Assembly: GCF_013377855.1 (NCBI RefSeq)
Contig: NZ_JABXYJ010000003.1
Location: 351,368 to 415,367 of the forward strand
Length of the DNA: 64,000 bases
Origin: Cognatundibacterium oligocarboniphilum
GTDB taxonomy: Bacteria; Pseudomonadota; Gammaproteobacteria; Burkholderiales; Burkholderiaceae_D
Direction: 5' to 3'
Part shown: positions 27,980 to 37,674 of the stretch, piece after piece
How positions within the stretch are numbered: position 1 is the stretch's first letter
Layout of the letters: every line of letters starts with the position of its first letter
Made by a program: the position numbers and the translations under genes
Notes under the pieces: generated by a model
Database searches by the model: none
Told to the model about the DNA's origin: nothing
The model's input: the letters and a program-made list of their open reading frames with translations, nothing else

Positions 27980-29188
27980 TCAAAGGCCGATGATCATCTG
28001 CGCAATGATGTTTTTCTGGATTTCGTTGGAGCCGCCGTAAATCGACAGTTTGCGCATATTCAGGTAATTACTGCCCAGCGCACGGAGTTCACCGGAAGTG
28101 GCGGCATAGCCGGTAAAAGCGTCGTCCATTGCCTCGCGCTGGAACGCCTGCGCCTGCGGTCCGGCAGCAAGCATCATCAGCTCGGTGATGTTCTGCTGAA
28201 TTTCCGTACCCTTGATTTTCAGAATCGAGGCTTCCGGTCCCGGTGCACGCTGCTGAGCCTCGGCTGACAGAACGCGCAGATTGGTGATTTCCAGCGCCAT
28301 CAGGTCAATCTCGACCTGGGCAATCCGCTGTGCAAATTGCGCATCTTCCAGCATTGACACACCGTTGCGGTACTGCTCTTCGGCGAGCCGCTTGAGCCGC
28401 GCCAGTTCGCGTTTTGCAATACCGATGCCGGCAATATTGGTGCGCTCATGCCCCAGCAGAAACTTGGCGTAAGTCCAGCCCTGATTTTCCTCGCCGACCA
28501 GATTCTGCGCCGGCACCCGGACCTGATCAAACCAGACTTCATTGACCTCGTGCGCGCCATCTGCGGTAATGATCGGCCGTACCGTTACGCCCGGCGTACG
28601 CATATCAATGAGCAGAAAAGAAATTCCGCGCTGCGGCTTGACCTCTTTGTCGGTACGCACCAGGCAAAAAATCCAGTCGGCGTATTGTGCCAGCGTGGTC
28701 CAGGTTTTCTGACCATTCACCAGATAATAGTCGCCATCGGCATCCCGCTGCCGCACCGCGCTGGTCTTGACGGCAGCCAGATCGGAACCCGCCCCCGGCT
28801 CGGAATAGCCCTGACACCACCATTCTTCGCCGGCCAGAATCTTCGGCAAAAACCGTTGTTGTTGCGCTGGCGATCCGAATTCCATCAGCACCGGCGCCAC
28901 CATCTTGATACCGAACGGCGGCAGCCGCGGCGCACCGGCGCCTGCACAGGCTTCGTCAAACAGATATTTTTGCACCGCATTCCAGCCGGTGCCGCCAAAC
29001 GCCTGCGGCCAGGTACTGCCGCCCCAGCCACGGGCATGCAGAATACGTTGCCAACGCAGGTAATCGTCACGCTGCAAAGGCCAGCCCTGCCGCACCTTGT
29101 CACGGATATCTGCCGGCAATGCCTGCGCCAGAAAAGCCTGCACTTCCTGACGAAACGCCAGATCAGCCGCACTCAGATTTAAATCCAT
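27980..29188 (-). CDS. Acyl-CoA dehydrogenase family protein
   Basis: A flavoenzyme that introduces a trans-2 double bond into an acyl-CoA thioester. The ATG at 29186-29188, with GGAG 8 bases upstream, gives 402 residues starting MDLNLSAADLAFRQEVQAFL; 49 further upstream codons are open but not protein-like. Family motifs include WCQGYSEPGAGSDLA, NGQKTWTTLAQYADW and, near the end, YAATSGELRALGSNYLNMRKLSIYGGSNEIQKNI. The active-site Glu position cannot be fixed by eye. Substrate is unknown. The gene is alone between argJ and secA and has two CsoR-like repeats in its upstream region. Confidence 0.9.
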   Translation of the reverse strand: MDLNLSAADLAFRQEVQAFLAQALPADIRDKVRQGWPLQRDDYLRWQRILHARGWGGSTWPQAFGGTGWNAVQKYLFDEACAGAGAPRLPPFGIKMVAPVLMEFGSPAQQQRFLPKILAGEEWWCQGYSEPGAGSDLAAVKTSAVRQRDADGDYYLVNGQKTWTTLAQYADWIFCLVRTDKEVKPQRGISFLLIDMRTPGVTVRPIITADGAHEVNEVWFDQVRVPAQNLVGEENQGWTYAKFLLGHERTNIAGIGIAKRELARLKRLAEEQYRNGVSMLEDAQFAQRIAQVEIDLMALEITNLRVLSAEAQQRAPGPEASILKIKGTEIQQNITELMMLAAGPQAQAFQREAMDDAFTGYAATSGELRALGSNYLNMRKLSIYGGSNEIQKNIIAQMIIGL

Positions 29189-29477
29189 AGACACTCCACA
29201 CAGAATAGTCGGAACAAAGGGAACAGAGACTTTCAAGACGAGTATGCCGGAAATCGACAGGCAAGGCAGCCAGCCCGGCAACGTAAATGCTTCCAGCGCC
29301 ACAGAATCCATCGCGCAGAAATATACTCCCCCCATGTTTTATCAAAACCAGCCTGGCATCCAGATGTAAATTGGATGTTTATATATACTCCCCATGAGTA
29401 TATTTTTAATTTTTCCAGACATTAAAAATATTCATGCAGGTGTAACAACATAGCCACGACATTCATAGGCAATAAAA
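29189..29477. promoter_or_regulatory. Upstream region of the acyl-CoA dehydrogenase gene
   Basis: Together with the secA terminator and trailer this makes a 439-base gap. No gene is supported. It contains ATATACTCCCCCC at 29321-29333 and a palindrome at 29383-29403, listed separately; the region between is AT-rich. Confidence 0.5.
29321..29403. repeat. Second ATACTCCCC locus: half-site and ATATACTC/GAGTATAT palindrome
   Basis: A half-site ATATACTCCCCCC lies at 29321-29333, and 50 bases on, ATATACTC (29383-29390) and GAGTATAT (29396-29403) form a perfect inverted repeat around CCCAT. This shares the ATACT-C-tract-AGTAT design with the locus at 6578-6649. On the plus strand a T-rich stretch follows the palindrome, so a weak terminator is another reading. 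Confidence 0.5.
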
Positions 29478-29503
29478 AAAGGGATGAGTTTCCTCATCCC
29501 TTT
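29478..29503 (-). terminator. Intrinsic terminator of secA
   Basis: Arms AAAGGGATGAG (29478-29488) and CTCATCCCTTT (29493-29503) with a TTTC loop; the minus strand continues into a T-run. It lies about 125 bases after the secA stop. Confidence 0.88.
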
Positions 29504-29627
29504 ACCTGCTTTCACATGCTTGCAAATGCTCACGTGCCTTCGTTTGCCTTGATCCGGCCACAGCACATGATTTCTCTGCGTTTCAGTCCGCGGCGTGAAT
29601 CTGCCACCGGTCAATTCAAGTGCCTGC

Positions 29628-32387
29628 TCAGGCCAGCTTGCCGTGACACTGCTTGTATTTCTTGCCGCTGCCGCATGGGCAAGGGTCATTACGCCCCACC
29701 TTTAAGCCGTAGACCATTTCCGGCTGACCGTCATCTGCCAGGGCGGCGGGGGCCAGCATGTCCTCAGGGGAAGCATTAGCGTCAAAGTCCGCGTGCTGGT
29801 AATGCACGTTTTCCACCTGCGACTGCGCCATCTGCTCTTCCGCCGCCTCGATTTCCTCGCGTGACTGGATCCGCACTGTGACGACGGTCCGGATGACTTC
29901 GCCTTTAATCAGATCCAGCATTTGCGCGAACAGTTCAAAGGCTTCGCGTTTGTATTCCTGTTTCGGATTTTTCTGCGCATAACCGCGCAGGTGGATACCC
30001 TGGCGCAGATGATCCAGCGCTGCCAGATGTTCACGCCAGTGAGTGTCGATGCTCTGCAACATCACGCTGCGCTCAAAGCCCGCAAATGATTCTTTACCGA
30101 CCAGCGCCACTTTGGCGTCGTATGCCGCATCGGCGGCTTGCTGCACGCGTGCCAGAATGTCTTCGTCCACCAGATTCGGCTCATCCGCGAGCACCTTCTT
30201 CAGCGGTACATCCAGCGCCCACTCCGACGCCAGCACGGCTTCAAGCCCGGCGATGTCCCATTGTTCCTCAACCGATTCGGCAGGCACATAGGTTCTGACC
30301 ACATCGCTAAACATGCCATGCCGCAGCGATGTCATCAGCTCGGTAATGTCTTGAGCTTCGAGCAATTCATTACGCTGCTGGTAAATCACTTTACGCTGAT
30401 CGTTCGCCACGTCATCGTATTCCAGCAACTGTTTGCGGATATCGAAGTTACGCGCCTCGACTTTGCGCTGGGCAGATTCAATCGAACGGGAAACAATGCC
30501 GGCTTCGATCGGTTCACCTTCCGGCATTTTCAGACGTTCCATGATGGCGCGTACGCGGTCGCCGGCAAAAATGCGCAGCAACTGATCATCCAGCGACAGA
30601 TAGAAGCGGCTGGAACCCGGATCGCCCTGACGACCGGAACGGCCACGCAGCTGATTATCTACGCGACGGGATTCATGACGTTCGGTACCGATGATATGCA
30701 GGCCGCCTGCATTCACCACTTTTTCATGCAGCGACTGCCATTCATCGCGCAGCTGTTGCGATTGCGCCTGCTTTTCGGTATCCGATAAGGCAGCGTTCGC
30801 CTCAATCATCTGCACCTGTTTGGCGACATTACCGCCAAGGACGATATCGGTACCGCGTCCCGCCATGTTGGTGGCAATCGTGATCGCCTGCGGACGTCCT
30901 GCCTGCGCGACGATTTCCGCCTCGCGCGCATGTTGCTTTGCATTAAGCACGTTATGCGGCAGTTTGGCCTTCGCCAGAATGCCGGACAACAGCTCGGAAT
31001 TTTCAATCGAGGTAGTACCGACCAGCACCGGCTGACCGCGTTCGTAGCAATCCTGAATGTCTTTCAGCATCGCGCCGTATTTTTCCTCAGCCGATTTGTA
31101 GACCTGATCCTGACGGTCTTTACGCTGGGACGGACGGTTCGGCGGAATCACCACGGTTTCCAGACCGTAGATTTCCTGGAATTCATATGCTTCCGTATCT
31201 GCGGTACCGGTCATGCCGGACAGCTTGGCGTACATACGGAAGTAATTCTGGAAAGTGATCGAAGCCAGCGTCTGGTTTTCGTTCTGAATGCGCACACCTT
31301 CCTTGGCTTCAACTGCCTGATGCAAGCCGTCCGACCAGCGACGGCCGGTCATCATCCGACCGGTAAATTCATCCACAATCACGATTTCATCGTTCAGCAC
31401 TACATAGTGCTGGTCTTTGAAATACAACGCATGGGCGCGCAGCGCCGCATACAGATGGTGAATCAACGTGATGTGCGCAGGGTCGTACAGCGATGCACCT
31501 TCCGGCAGCAGCCCCATCTGGGTCAGGATTTTTTCGGCTTTGTCGTGCCCTGCTTCGGTCAGCAGAACCTGATGCGCTTTTTCATCTTTGGTGTAATCAC
31601 CGGGCACCTCGATGACGCCCTTGCCATCCGGTGTTTCCTCGCCGATCTGCAAAGTCAGCAGCTTCGGCACTTCGTTCATTTTGTAATACAGCTCGGTGTG
31701 ATTTTCTGCCTGTCCGGAAATAATCAGCGGTGTGCGGGCTTCATCGATCAGGATCGAATCGACCTCGTCCACCACCGCGAAATTCAGGCTGCGCTGCACG
31801 CGCTCCCTGGCCTCAAACACCATGTTGTCACGCAGGTAGTCAAAACCGAATTCGTTATTGGTTCCGTAGGTGATGTCGGAGGCATACGCTTCCTGCTTGG
31901 CATCATGGTCGAGCTGCGACAGGTTGATGCCGGTACTGAGACCCAGCCAGCCGTACAGTTGCCCCATCCATTCCGCATCGCGTTGCGCCAGATAGTCATT
32001 CACCGTCACCACATGCACGCCTTTGCCGGACAGCGCATTGAGATAAATCGGCAGGGTACCCATCAGGGTTTTACCTTCACCGGTACCCATTTCCGCGATT
32101 TTTCCGTAATGCAGCACCATCCCGCCGATCATCTGGACGTCGAAGTGGCGCATTTTCAAGACGCGCTTACTGGCTTCGCGGCAGACTGCAAATGCTTCGA
32201 CCAGCAGATCGTCAAGCGTTTCGCCTTTCGCCACACGAGCCTTGAATTCAGCAGTCTTGGCTTGTAATGCCTCGTCTGACAACGCCTCAAACTGAGGTTC
32301 CAGTGCGTTGATCTGACGCACCGTTTTTTGGTATTGCTTCAAAAGCCGCTGATTACGGCTGCCGAATATCTTGGTCAGGAATGACAT
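29628..32387 (-). CDS. secA: Preprotein translocase ATPase SecA
   Basis: The motor that pushes unfolded proteins through SecYEG. The 919-residue protein has Walker A MGTGEGKT near residue 105, Walker [20 protein letters not shown], the preprotein cross-linking domain, [12 protein letters not shown] in the second nucleotide-binding fold, and a C-terminal zinc tail [14 protein letters not shown] that binds SecB and phospholipid. The length is normal for betaproteobacteria. The neighbouring M23 peptidase gene upstream runs in the same direction. Confidence 0.98.
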   Translation of the reverse strand: MSFLTKIFGSRNQRLLKQYQKTVRQINALEPQFEALSDEALQAKTAEFKARVAKGETLDDLLVEAFAVCREASKRVLKMRHFDVQMIGGMVLHYGKIAEMGTGEGKTLMGTLPIYLNALSGKGVHVVTVNDYLAQRDAEWMGQLYGWLGLSTGINLSQLDHDAKQEAYASDITYGTNNEFGFDYLRDNMVFEARERVQRSLNFAVVDEVDSILIDEARTPLIISGQAENHTELYYKMNEVPKLLTLQIGEETPDGKGVIEVPGDYTKDEKAHQVLLTEAGHDKAEKILTQMGLLPEGASLYDPAHITLIHHLYAALRAHALYFKDQHYVVLNDEIVIVDEFTGRMMTGRRWSDGLHQAVEAKEGVRIQNENQTLASITFQNYFRMYAKLSGMTGTADTEAYEFQEIYGLETVVIPPNRPSQRKDRQDQVYKSAEEKYGAMLKDIQDCYERGQPVLVGTTSIENSELLSGILAKAKLPHNVLNAKQHAREAEIVAQAGRPQAITIATNMAGRGTDIVLGGNVAKQVQMIEANAALSDTEKQAQSQQLRDEWQSLHEKVVNAGGLHIIGTERHESRRVDNQLRGRSGRQGDPGSSRFYLSLDDQLLRIFAGDRVRAIMERLKMPEGEPIEAGIVSRSIESAQRKVEARNFDIRKQLLEYDDVANDQRKVIYQQRNELLEAQDITELMTSLRHGMFSDVVRTYVPAESVEEQWDIAGLEAVLASEWALDVPLKKVLADEPNLVDEDILARVQQAADAAYDAKVALVGKESFAGFERSVMLQSIDTHWREHLAALDHLRQGIHLRGYAQKNPKQEYKREAFELFAQMLDLIKGEVIRTVVTVRIQSREEIEAAEEQMAQSQVENVHYQHADFDANASPEDMLAPAALADDGQPEMVYGLKVGRNDPCPCGSGKKYKQCHGKLA

Positions 32388-32558
32388 GCTATGAACGAAA
32401 AGTTAAATTCTGGAAAAAGATTGCCGCAATGCTTGCTTTCACAGCAACATTAAGGGATAACTCACGATTCTACCATGCGGCTCAAGCTTCACCAGTAAAC
32501 ACTGAGCAAAAGCTGGCCGTATTGGCAGGAGTTGGTGGCTATTTGTGCAAACTCAAGT

Positions 32559-33515
32559 TTATTTTTGATTCAAAGCTGCAACATTTGCCAGACTGGCGCC
32601 CGCAGACAGGAATTTATGCGGATTTTGCGGCACATCCTTGACCCTGACCTCGAAATGCAGATGCGCCCCGGTTGAGCGCCCGGTTGAGCCGATATCAGCG
32701 ATATGCTGACCGCGTTTAACGATATCGCCGAGTTTCACATAGATTTTAGAGGTGTGCGCATAACGGGTAATCAAATCCCCGCCGTGGTCAATTTCCAGCA
32801 TATTGCCAAATTGCGGATGGTATTCGGCAGCGATTACCACGCCGCCGGCCGCAGCCACAATCGGGGTGCCGGTCGGCGCCGGAAAATCAATGCCTTCATG
32901 AAAAGCATTGCGCCCTGTGAACGGGTCCAGCCGCCAGCCGAAACCGGATGCGTTGTAACTCACATTCACCGGCTGAATTGTGGGCAGCAGCTTGGACTGC
33001 ATCTTGAATCCCATGAGCTTGGTTTCCACCACATTCAGATAATCGGAACGGTGCTCCACATCGGTGGACAAGGCATCAAGCGCCGCCTGAAACTCGGACA
33101 TATTCAACTCATGTGCAGGGGCGCTGGAAATTTCCGGTCCGCCCCGCGCTGGTAGCTCCTTGAAATTAAACTCTTCCGGTTTGATGCCGGCCAGCCCCTG
33201 CACCCGCTCTCCCAGCGCATCCAGCCGGATCAGCTGCGCCTGCATTTCCCCCAGTCTGACCGCCATTGCCGCCAGGTTTTCTTTCACATAGCGGTCTTTG
33301 GCGTTCGGATCACTGCTCAGTGCCGCACCGGCCGGCAGAATGGTTTTTAAAAACGGCACATCGGCGCTCGCCAGCCGCAAAGTCACTGCGGCCATCAGGG
33401 CGGCGCACAACATGGTGACGATCAAGAACCCTAACAATCCGATCACAATGTGATGCGTCGCCAGCGTGACGGATTTGGCCTGCGTGAAACGGGAATGCAT
33501 CAGAATGATCTGCAT
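32559..33515 (-). CDS. M23 family peptidase (LytM domain), membrane anchored
   Basis: A 318-residue periplasmic peptidoglycan endopeptidase or activator. A transmembrane anchor lies at residues ~22-48. A helical stretch, likely coiled coil (~70-190), precedes the LytM domain (about 210-310). Zinc ligands are seen as HEGIDF and GAHLHFEV, both intact, so an active enzyme is expected. The gene lies between secA and the divergent dciA, an arrangement I recall from other betaproteobacteria. Confidence 0.9.
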   Translation of the reverse strand: MQIILMHSRFTQAKSVTLATHHIVIGLLGFLIVTMLCAALMAAVTLRLASADVPFLKTILPAGAALSSDPNAKDRYVKENLAAMAVRLGEMQAQLIRLDALGERVQGLAGIKPEEFNFKELPARGGPEISSAPAHELNMSEFQAALDALSTDVEHRSDYLNVVETKLMGFKMQSKLLPTIQPVNVSYNASGFGWRLDPFTGRNAFHEGIDFPAPTGTPIVAAAGGVVIAAEYHPQFGNMLEIDHGGDLITRYAHTSKIYVKLGDIVKRGQHIADIGSTGRSTGAHLHFEVRVKDVPQNPHKFLSAGASLANVAALNQK

Positions 33516-33576
33516 TTCTTCCCCCTGTGAGCTTCTGACGCTAAAGACTGCGCCGCTTTATGGTAATGTGCTGCCC

Positions 33577-34077
33577 ATGTCGACATCTTCATCACCTCCG
33601 TTTCGAATCCATATCAGGCGCGGACGCCCAGTTCAGGGTGCCAGCGGCGCTGCCGATTTTCTGCGCATGAATGAAAAATTCTCGCCTCTGTTGCCGGCGA
33701 TCCAGCGCAATGTGTCGTTACAAAAAGATTGTGCGGCGATCCTGCCGCCGATATTTGATACTTGCGAAGTCATGCAGCTGGCTGAAAACCGGCTGACGCT
33801 TTCTGCGCCGAATGCAGCCCTGGCGACGAAGCTGAAACAATATTGCCCGAAACTGCAGACTTACCTGCTCGAACGTGGCTGGCAGATTAACGCAATCCGT
33901 ATCAAAGTACAAGTGAAGCGGACGGTGCCAAAAGCACCGCCGGTCAAACAGCTGAAACTGTCCGCCACCGCCCTGCAGGCATTCAGCCACCTGGAAAAAA
34001 CCATGGATGACAACTCGCAGAATGCCGCTTTGAAAATAGCACTGACCAAACTGCTGGAACGGCACCGCCAAAAATAA
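33577..34077 (+). CDS. dciA: DciA-like DUF721 protein, predicted replicative helicase loader
   Basis: DciA proteins assist loading of DnaB in bacteria lacking DnaC. The ATG at 33577 gives 166 residues. The KH-like N-terminal part contains LAENRLTLSAPNAALATKLKQ and NAIRIKVQVK, typical of DUF721; the C-terminal part (~115-166) is helical and charged. The start is preceded by other in-frame codons without family similarity. Location next to secA matches the conserved position of this family in many proteobacteria. Confidence 0.82.
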   Translation: MSTSSSPPFRIHIRRGRPVQGASGAADFLRMNEKFSPLLPAIQRNVSLQKDCAAILPPIFDTCEVMQLAENRLTLSAPNAALATKLKQYCPKLQTYLLERGWQINAIRIKVQVKRTVPKAPPVKQLKLSATALQAFSHLEKTMDDNSQNAALKIALTKLLERHRQK

Positions 34078-34110
34078 GGGACATGTCAGCACACACGCCG
34101 CTCCACCGCA

Positions 34111-34662
34111 TCAGCGCTGACGCTCCTTTTCCCACAGCACGTCAGCACCGCGGCTTAAGTGATTCAGCACCCGTGCCAGCACAAACATCAGATCGGACAA
34201 GCGGTTCACATACTGCCGCGGCGCATCGTTGATAGGTTCGCTTTTCCCGACACTGACGATGGCGCGCTCGGCCCGGCGGCACACGGTACGGCAAACATGC
34301 GCCAGCGCAGCCTGACGCGAGCCTCCTGGCAAAATGAAGTCTTTCAACGGCGGCAGGTTGGCGTTGTATTTTTCCAGCAAGGCATCCAGCCTGGCAACTT
34401 GTTCCGCCGTGATCAGCTGATAACCCGGAATACAGAGTTCCCCGCCCAGATCAAACAAGTCGTGCTGAATCGAAATCAATTCCTGCTGCATCTGCTCCGG
34501 CAAATTTTCACACAACAGAACTCCGATATGGGAATTCAGTTCATCCACATCGCCCATAGCATGCACCCGCAATGCATCCTTATCGACACGACTGCCATCT
34601 CCCAGCCCGGTGGTTCCGGCATCACCGGTGCGCGTTGCAATTTTAGAAAGTCTATTACCCAT
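34111..34662 (-). CDS. Cob(I)yrinic acid a,c-diamide adenosyltransferase, PduO type
   Basis: Transfers the adenosyl group from ATP to cob(I)alamin to make coenzyme B12. The ATG at 34660-34662 gives 183 residues beginning MGNRLSKIATRTGDAGTTGLGDGSRV, the ATP-binding start of the PduO/ATR family; a 44-codon open extension upstream is not part of it. Other motifs are VDELNSHIGVLL, FILPGGSRQAALAHVCRTVCRRAER and the C-terminal YVNRLSDLMFVLAR. No B12-dependent enzyme or cobalamin riboswitch is adjacent. Confidence 0.93.
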   Translation of the reverse strand: MGNRLSKIATRTGDAGTTGLGDGSRVDKDALRVHAMGDVDELNSHIGVLLCENLPEQMQQELISIQHDLFDLGGELCIPGYQLITAEQVARLDALLEKYNANLPPLKDFILPGGSRQAALAHVCRTVCRRAERAIVSVGKSEPINDAPRQYVNRLSDLMFVLARVLNHLSRGADVLWEKERQR

Positions 34663-34963
34663 GTTATGTCCGAAATCCGCAATCAAGCCACAGAGCATAA
34701 GGCAAAAATGTCCGGTACGCATCATAATAGGGTGCTGGATAAGCAATTCATGCGGAATGGCTGAACGCATGCGCCGGAAAATCTGTTGCATTCCGACTTC
34801 GTAATACTCATGTCAGTATTGTTCACGACAATACTGACACCCAGCCGGGAACGATGCGTGCGGGATTGGTGTATATCGTATGTACAAAATGTTGCCCGCC
34901 GCCTGCGCGCCTTGCAATACAATCCACTCAGCCCGCAAAACAGAATAATGACCAGGACTTACG
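34663..34963. promoter_or_regulatory. Divergent region between adenosyltransferase and LysR genes
   Basis: Holds promoters for both genes, a strong palindrome (34811-34839, listed separately), and no gene that I can support. No cobalamin riboswitch is recognisable. Confidence 0.5.
34811..34839. repeat. Perfect 12-base-arm palindrome in the LysR upstream region
   Basis: Arms TGTCAGTATTGT (34811-34822) and ACAATACTGACA (34828-34839) enclose TCACG. No T-tract follows on either strand, and no gene ends here, so an operator is more likely than a terminator. It is about 125 bases before the LysR ATG and 150 before the adenosyltransferase ATG. Confidence 0.6.
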
Positions 34964-35851
34964 ATGGCTACACGATTACCACCGGTTCACGCGCTTTCCG
35001 CTTTTGAAGCAGCTGCCCGCTTCGGATCCTTTGCCGTGGCGGCGGAAGAACTCTGCATCACCCCGTCCGCCTTGTCGCACCGGATCCGCCTGCTGGAAGA
35101 GCATCTGTGCGAACGGGTATTTGTGCGGGAGGGACGCAGTGTCACGCTGACGGAATTCGGCCGGCGCTATCTGGATGTGGTCAGGGCCGCATTGCGCACC
35201 CTGTCGGATTTTCCCCTGCCAAACAAAACGACCCAAAATCAGATGCGGGTCAAAGTGACGGTACCGCCAACTTTTGCCCGTTACATGTTCATGCCGCGAC
35301 TGGCCGAATTCATGGCCGAATACCCGGACATTGAAGTCGAAGTCTATCTGTTCGTCCCGCTGTATGATCTGAGCCTGTCGGAAAGTGATGTCGAAGTCCG
35401 CTTCGGTGCTGGTGAATATCCCAATCTGGTGACCAAAAAACTGTTTGTCGAACCCAGTTTCGCCGTCGCCAGCCCCGCCTATCTGAAGACCATCCCGCCG
35501 GTCAAAACACCGGAAGACCTGCGCCATGCACGACTGCTGCGCTCTGCATTGGAGCCTTGGCAACCGTGGTTTGAAGTAGCCGGACTGGATTGGGCAGAAC
35601 CGACACGCGGCCTGCGTGTGGATGATCTGGGTCTGCTGCTGGAAGCCGTCAAACATGGCCACGGTGTGGGTCTCACACGCCAGCATTTCGCACAGGACAT
35701 GATTGACAACGGCGACGTAGTACGTCTGTTTGATACCCAACTGGCCAGCCCGCCACATGCTTATTACCTGGTGCATGAAGCCCAACCCAGCCTGCGGCCT
35801 GAAGTGCAGCTTTTTATCGACTGGATGCAGTCAGCCTATCAAGTGATCTGA
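34964..35851 (+). CDS. LysR-type transcriptional regulator, GcvA-like
   Basis: A 295-residue DNA-binding regulator. The winged HTH is at residues 5-65 (LPPVHALSAFEAAARFGSFAVAAEELCITPSALSHRIRLLEEHL), and the effector-binding domain starts near 90. The N-terminus LPPVHALSAFEAAAR closely resembles GcvA and AmpR-type members. The flanking genes do not point to a target; it diverges from the adenosyltransferase and converges on the aldo/keto reductase. Confidence 0.9.
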   Translation: MATRLPPVHALSAFEAAARFGSFAVAAEELCITPSALSHRIRLLEEHLCERVFVREGRSVTLTEFGRRYLDVVRAALRTLSDFPLPNKTTQNQMRVKVTVPPTFARYMFMPRLAEFMAEYPDIEVEVYLFVPLYDLSLSESDVEVRFGAGEYPNLVTKKLFVEPSFAVASPAYLKTIPPVKTPEDLRHARLLRSALEPWQPWFEVAGLDWAEPTRGLRVDDLGLLLEAVKHGHGVGLTRQHFAQDMIDNGDVVRLFDTQLASPPHAYYLVHEAQPSLRPEVQLFIDWMQSAYQVI

Positions 35852-35930
35852 ACAATCGGCGCCGCCCAGCATACAAAATTGCATGATGCCGGCATGAGTT
35901 CCCACATTCATTCCGGCATGCATTTCAACA

Positions 35931-36851
35931 TTAATCAACCGGGCGACCAGCAGATGCCGTCCATAGCCGGAACCAGTGTTCGCGTGACAATATCTGCGTG
36001 CAGGCCTGCACTGCCTCGCGCACTGCTGCCAGCCGGCCGGAACCTGTCAGGACAACCGGGCGCGAAGGATGCTGCAGCACCCACGCCAGCGCTACTGTGC
36101 TGACGGGCAAACAGCGCTCTGCAGCGATCTGCTGCAATACCTGCCGAACCCGCTGCAATTGCGGCGATGCATCGGATTCTGTCGCCAGCAGGCGACCGCC
36201 CGCCAGTGCCGACCAGATCATCGGCACAATCCGTTCACGCTGGCACTGATCGAGAGTGCCATCGGTTAATGCCTGCATCCGCAACAGCGATAATTCCACC
36301 TGGTTCGTCACCAGCGGCACCCGGGAGGCCAGCAACGCAAACTGTGACGGCATGAAATTGGAGACGCCGAAATGCCGCACTTTGCCACTCTCTCGCAATT
36401 GCGTAAATGCTGCGGCGATCTCATCCGCCTCCATCAGCGGATCAGGCCGGTGTATCAGCAGCAGATCCAGCGTTTCAATCTGCATCGCCCGCAACGACTG
36501 CTCCGCAGAAGCAATAATGTGTTCGCGACTCGTATCGTAATGCTGGATGCCGTGTGCGGGCCGGTGCGGCGACACCAGCCGGATACCGCATTTGCTGACA
36601 AACTGGAAACGCTGCCGCAACCCGGGTGCGATACGCAGCGCCTCACCCAGCAAGGTTTCACTCTGATAGTCGCCATAGATATCAGCCTGATCGAGCGTGG
36701 TAACACCCAATTCCAGCGCCTGCTCCAGAAATCTGACGCGCTCCTGAGGTGTCATTTGCCAGCTGGCCAGCCGCCATAAACCGAGAACAATACGGGAAAA
36801 TTCGGGACCATCAGCTGCCATGCTGATGCGTGGGGCAATCGTCGTATTCAT
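35931..36851 (-). CDS. Aldo/keto reductase family oxidoreductase
   Basis: A 306-residue cytoplasmic NAD(P)H-dependent reductase of the YdhF-like group. The catalytic tetrad can be traced: Asp and Tyr in LDQADIYGDYQSE (about residues 51-60), Lys in VSKCGIRL, and His in LLIHRPDPLM. The ending GVSNFMPSQFALLASR and ALAWVLQHPSRPVVLTGSG segments bind cofactor. The length is usual. Substrate is unknown. Confidence 0.9.
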   Translation of the reverse strand: MNTTIAPRISMAADGPEFSRIVLGLWRLASWQMTPQERVRFLEQALELGVTTLDQADIYGDYQSETLLGEALRIAPGLRQRFQFVSKCGIRLVSPHRPAHGIQHYDTSREHIIASAEQSLRAMQIETLDLLLIHRPDPLMEADEIAAAFTQLRESGKVRHFGVSNFMPSQFALLASRVPLVTNQVELSLLRMQALTDGTLDQCQRERIVPMIWSALAGGRLLATESDASPQLQRVRQVLQQIAAERCLPVSTVALAWVLQHPSRPVVLTGSGRLAAVREAVQACTQILSREHWFRLWTASAGRPVD

Positions 36852-36944
36852 AAAATCCGTGGTGATCGTGAAAAAAATATACGCCAGTCAGCGACCGGAA
36901 AAAAAGCGGCATCTCCGTAGAGCTTGTGCTACCAGTTGTATCGG

Positions 36945-37595
36945 TTATGCCTCTTTTACCTGCGATATCGCAGCCTGCAGGCTGGCAGTTTTGGTATAGC
37001 CGGAAGCCACCAGATGCAAGGCGTCCTGATGCAACACTAACAAGGCAGGAAAGCCGCGAATGCCCCAACGCTGGCATTGCTGGAATTCCTGCTGCGTGGC
37101 CATCATGCAGGCAGGCGAGTTCAATGTCTCGAGAAAGCTCGCCACGTCAAAACTGTCTGCGCCATCAATCTGATTGAGCGCATCGGTAACGATCACGGCA
37201 AGCTGCGCCAGATCCGTCACGTCAGCCCCCTGCGCATAAAACGCCCGCTGAATCGCATGAAAAACCGGAAGCAGCTGGCGCACAGTCAGATGATCGGCCA
37301 CCATTTTTGCCGCCACAAAAGCACGGCAGGCAGGTTCCGTGTCGTAGATAAAACCGGGCTGGCTCATGGCCGCTTCAGAAAATGGCAGGCCGCTGGCTTC
37401 TGCCACATGCTTCCAGTGCTGATGCAGAGTCTGCCGCAGCTCGTCAGTCAATGGTTCTTTATTATAGGCGCGCAAACCGCCGACCAGGATATCGAGTTCT
37501 GCATCCGGCATGCTGTCGAGCAAGGCCTGCAGCTCGGGGTCAAATCCATAGCACCAGGAGCACATCGGGTCGGCAACATAGATCAATTGTGTCAT
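36945..37595 (-). CDS. DsbA family protein (cytoplasmic FrnE-like thioredoxin fold)
   Basis: A 216-residue protein starting MTQLIYVADPMCSWCYGF, with the redox pair C12-S-W-C15. No signal peptide precedes it, so it is probably cytoplasmic, unlike DsbA itself. The cis-proline region is in GIRGFPALLVLHQ. Family members are assigned as protein disulfide isomerases or oxidoreductases acting on small thiol conjugates; which applies here is unknown. It is about 80 bases upstream of anmK. Confidence 0.88.
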   Translation of the reverse strand: MTQLIYVADPMCSWCYGFDPELQALLDSMPDAELDILVGGLRAYNKEPLTDELRQTLHQHWKHVAEASGLPFSEAAMSQPGFIYDTEPACRAFVAAKMVADHLTVRQLLPVFHAIQRAFYAQGADVTDLAQLAVIVTDALNQIDGADSFDVASFLETLNSPACMMATQQEFQQCQRWGIRGFPALLVLHQDALHLVASGYTKTASLQAAISQVKEA

Positions 37596-37674
37596 GGCAG
37601 CTCGCTCATAAAGTCAGTGATGCCGTATTGTATAGAAAGCCGGCACAATGCACCGGATGCCGCCGACATGCTGA

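Noticed and set aside
30930..32267. A 445-codon open frame on the plus strand
   Set aside because: It is fully antisense to secA, whose protein is unmistakable in the other strand.
34663..34963. Cobalamin riboswitch upstream of the adenosyltransferase gene
   Set aside because: No B12-box-like conserved segment was found; only a palindrome is present.
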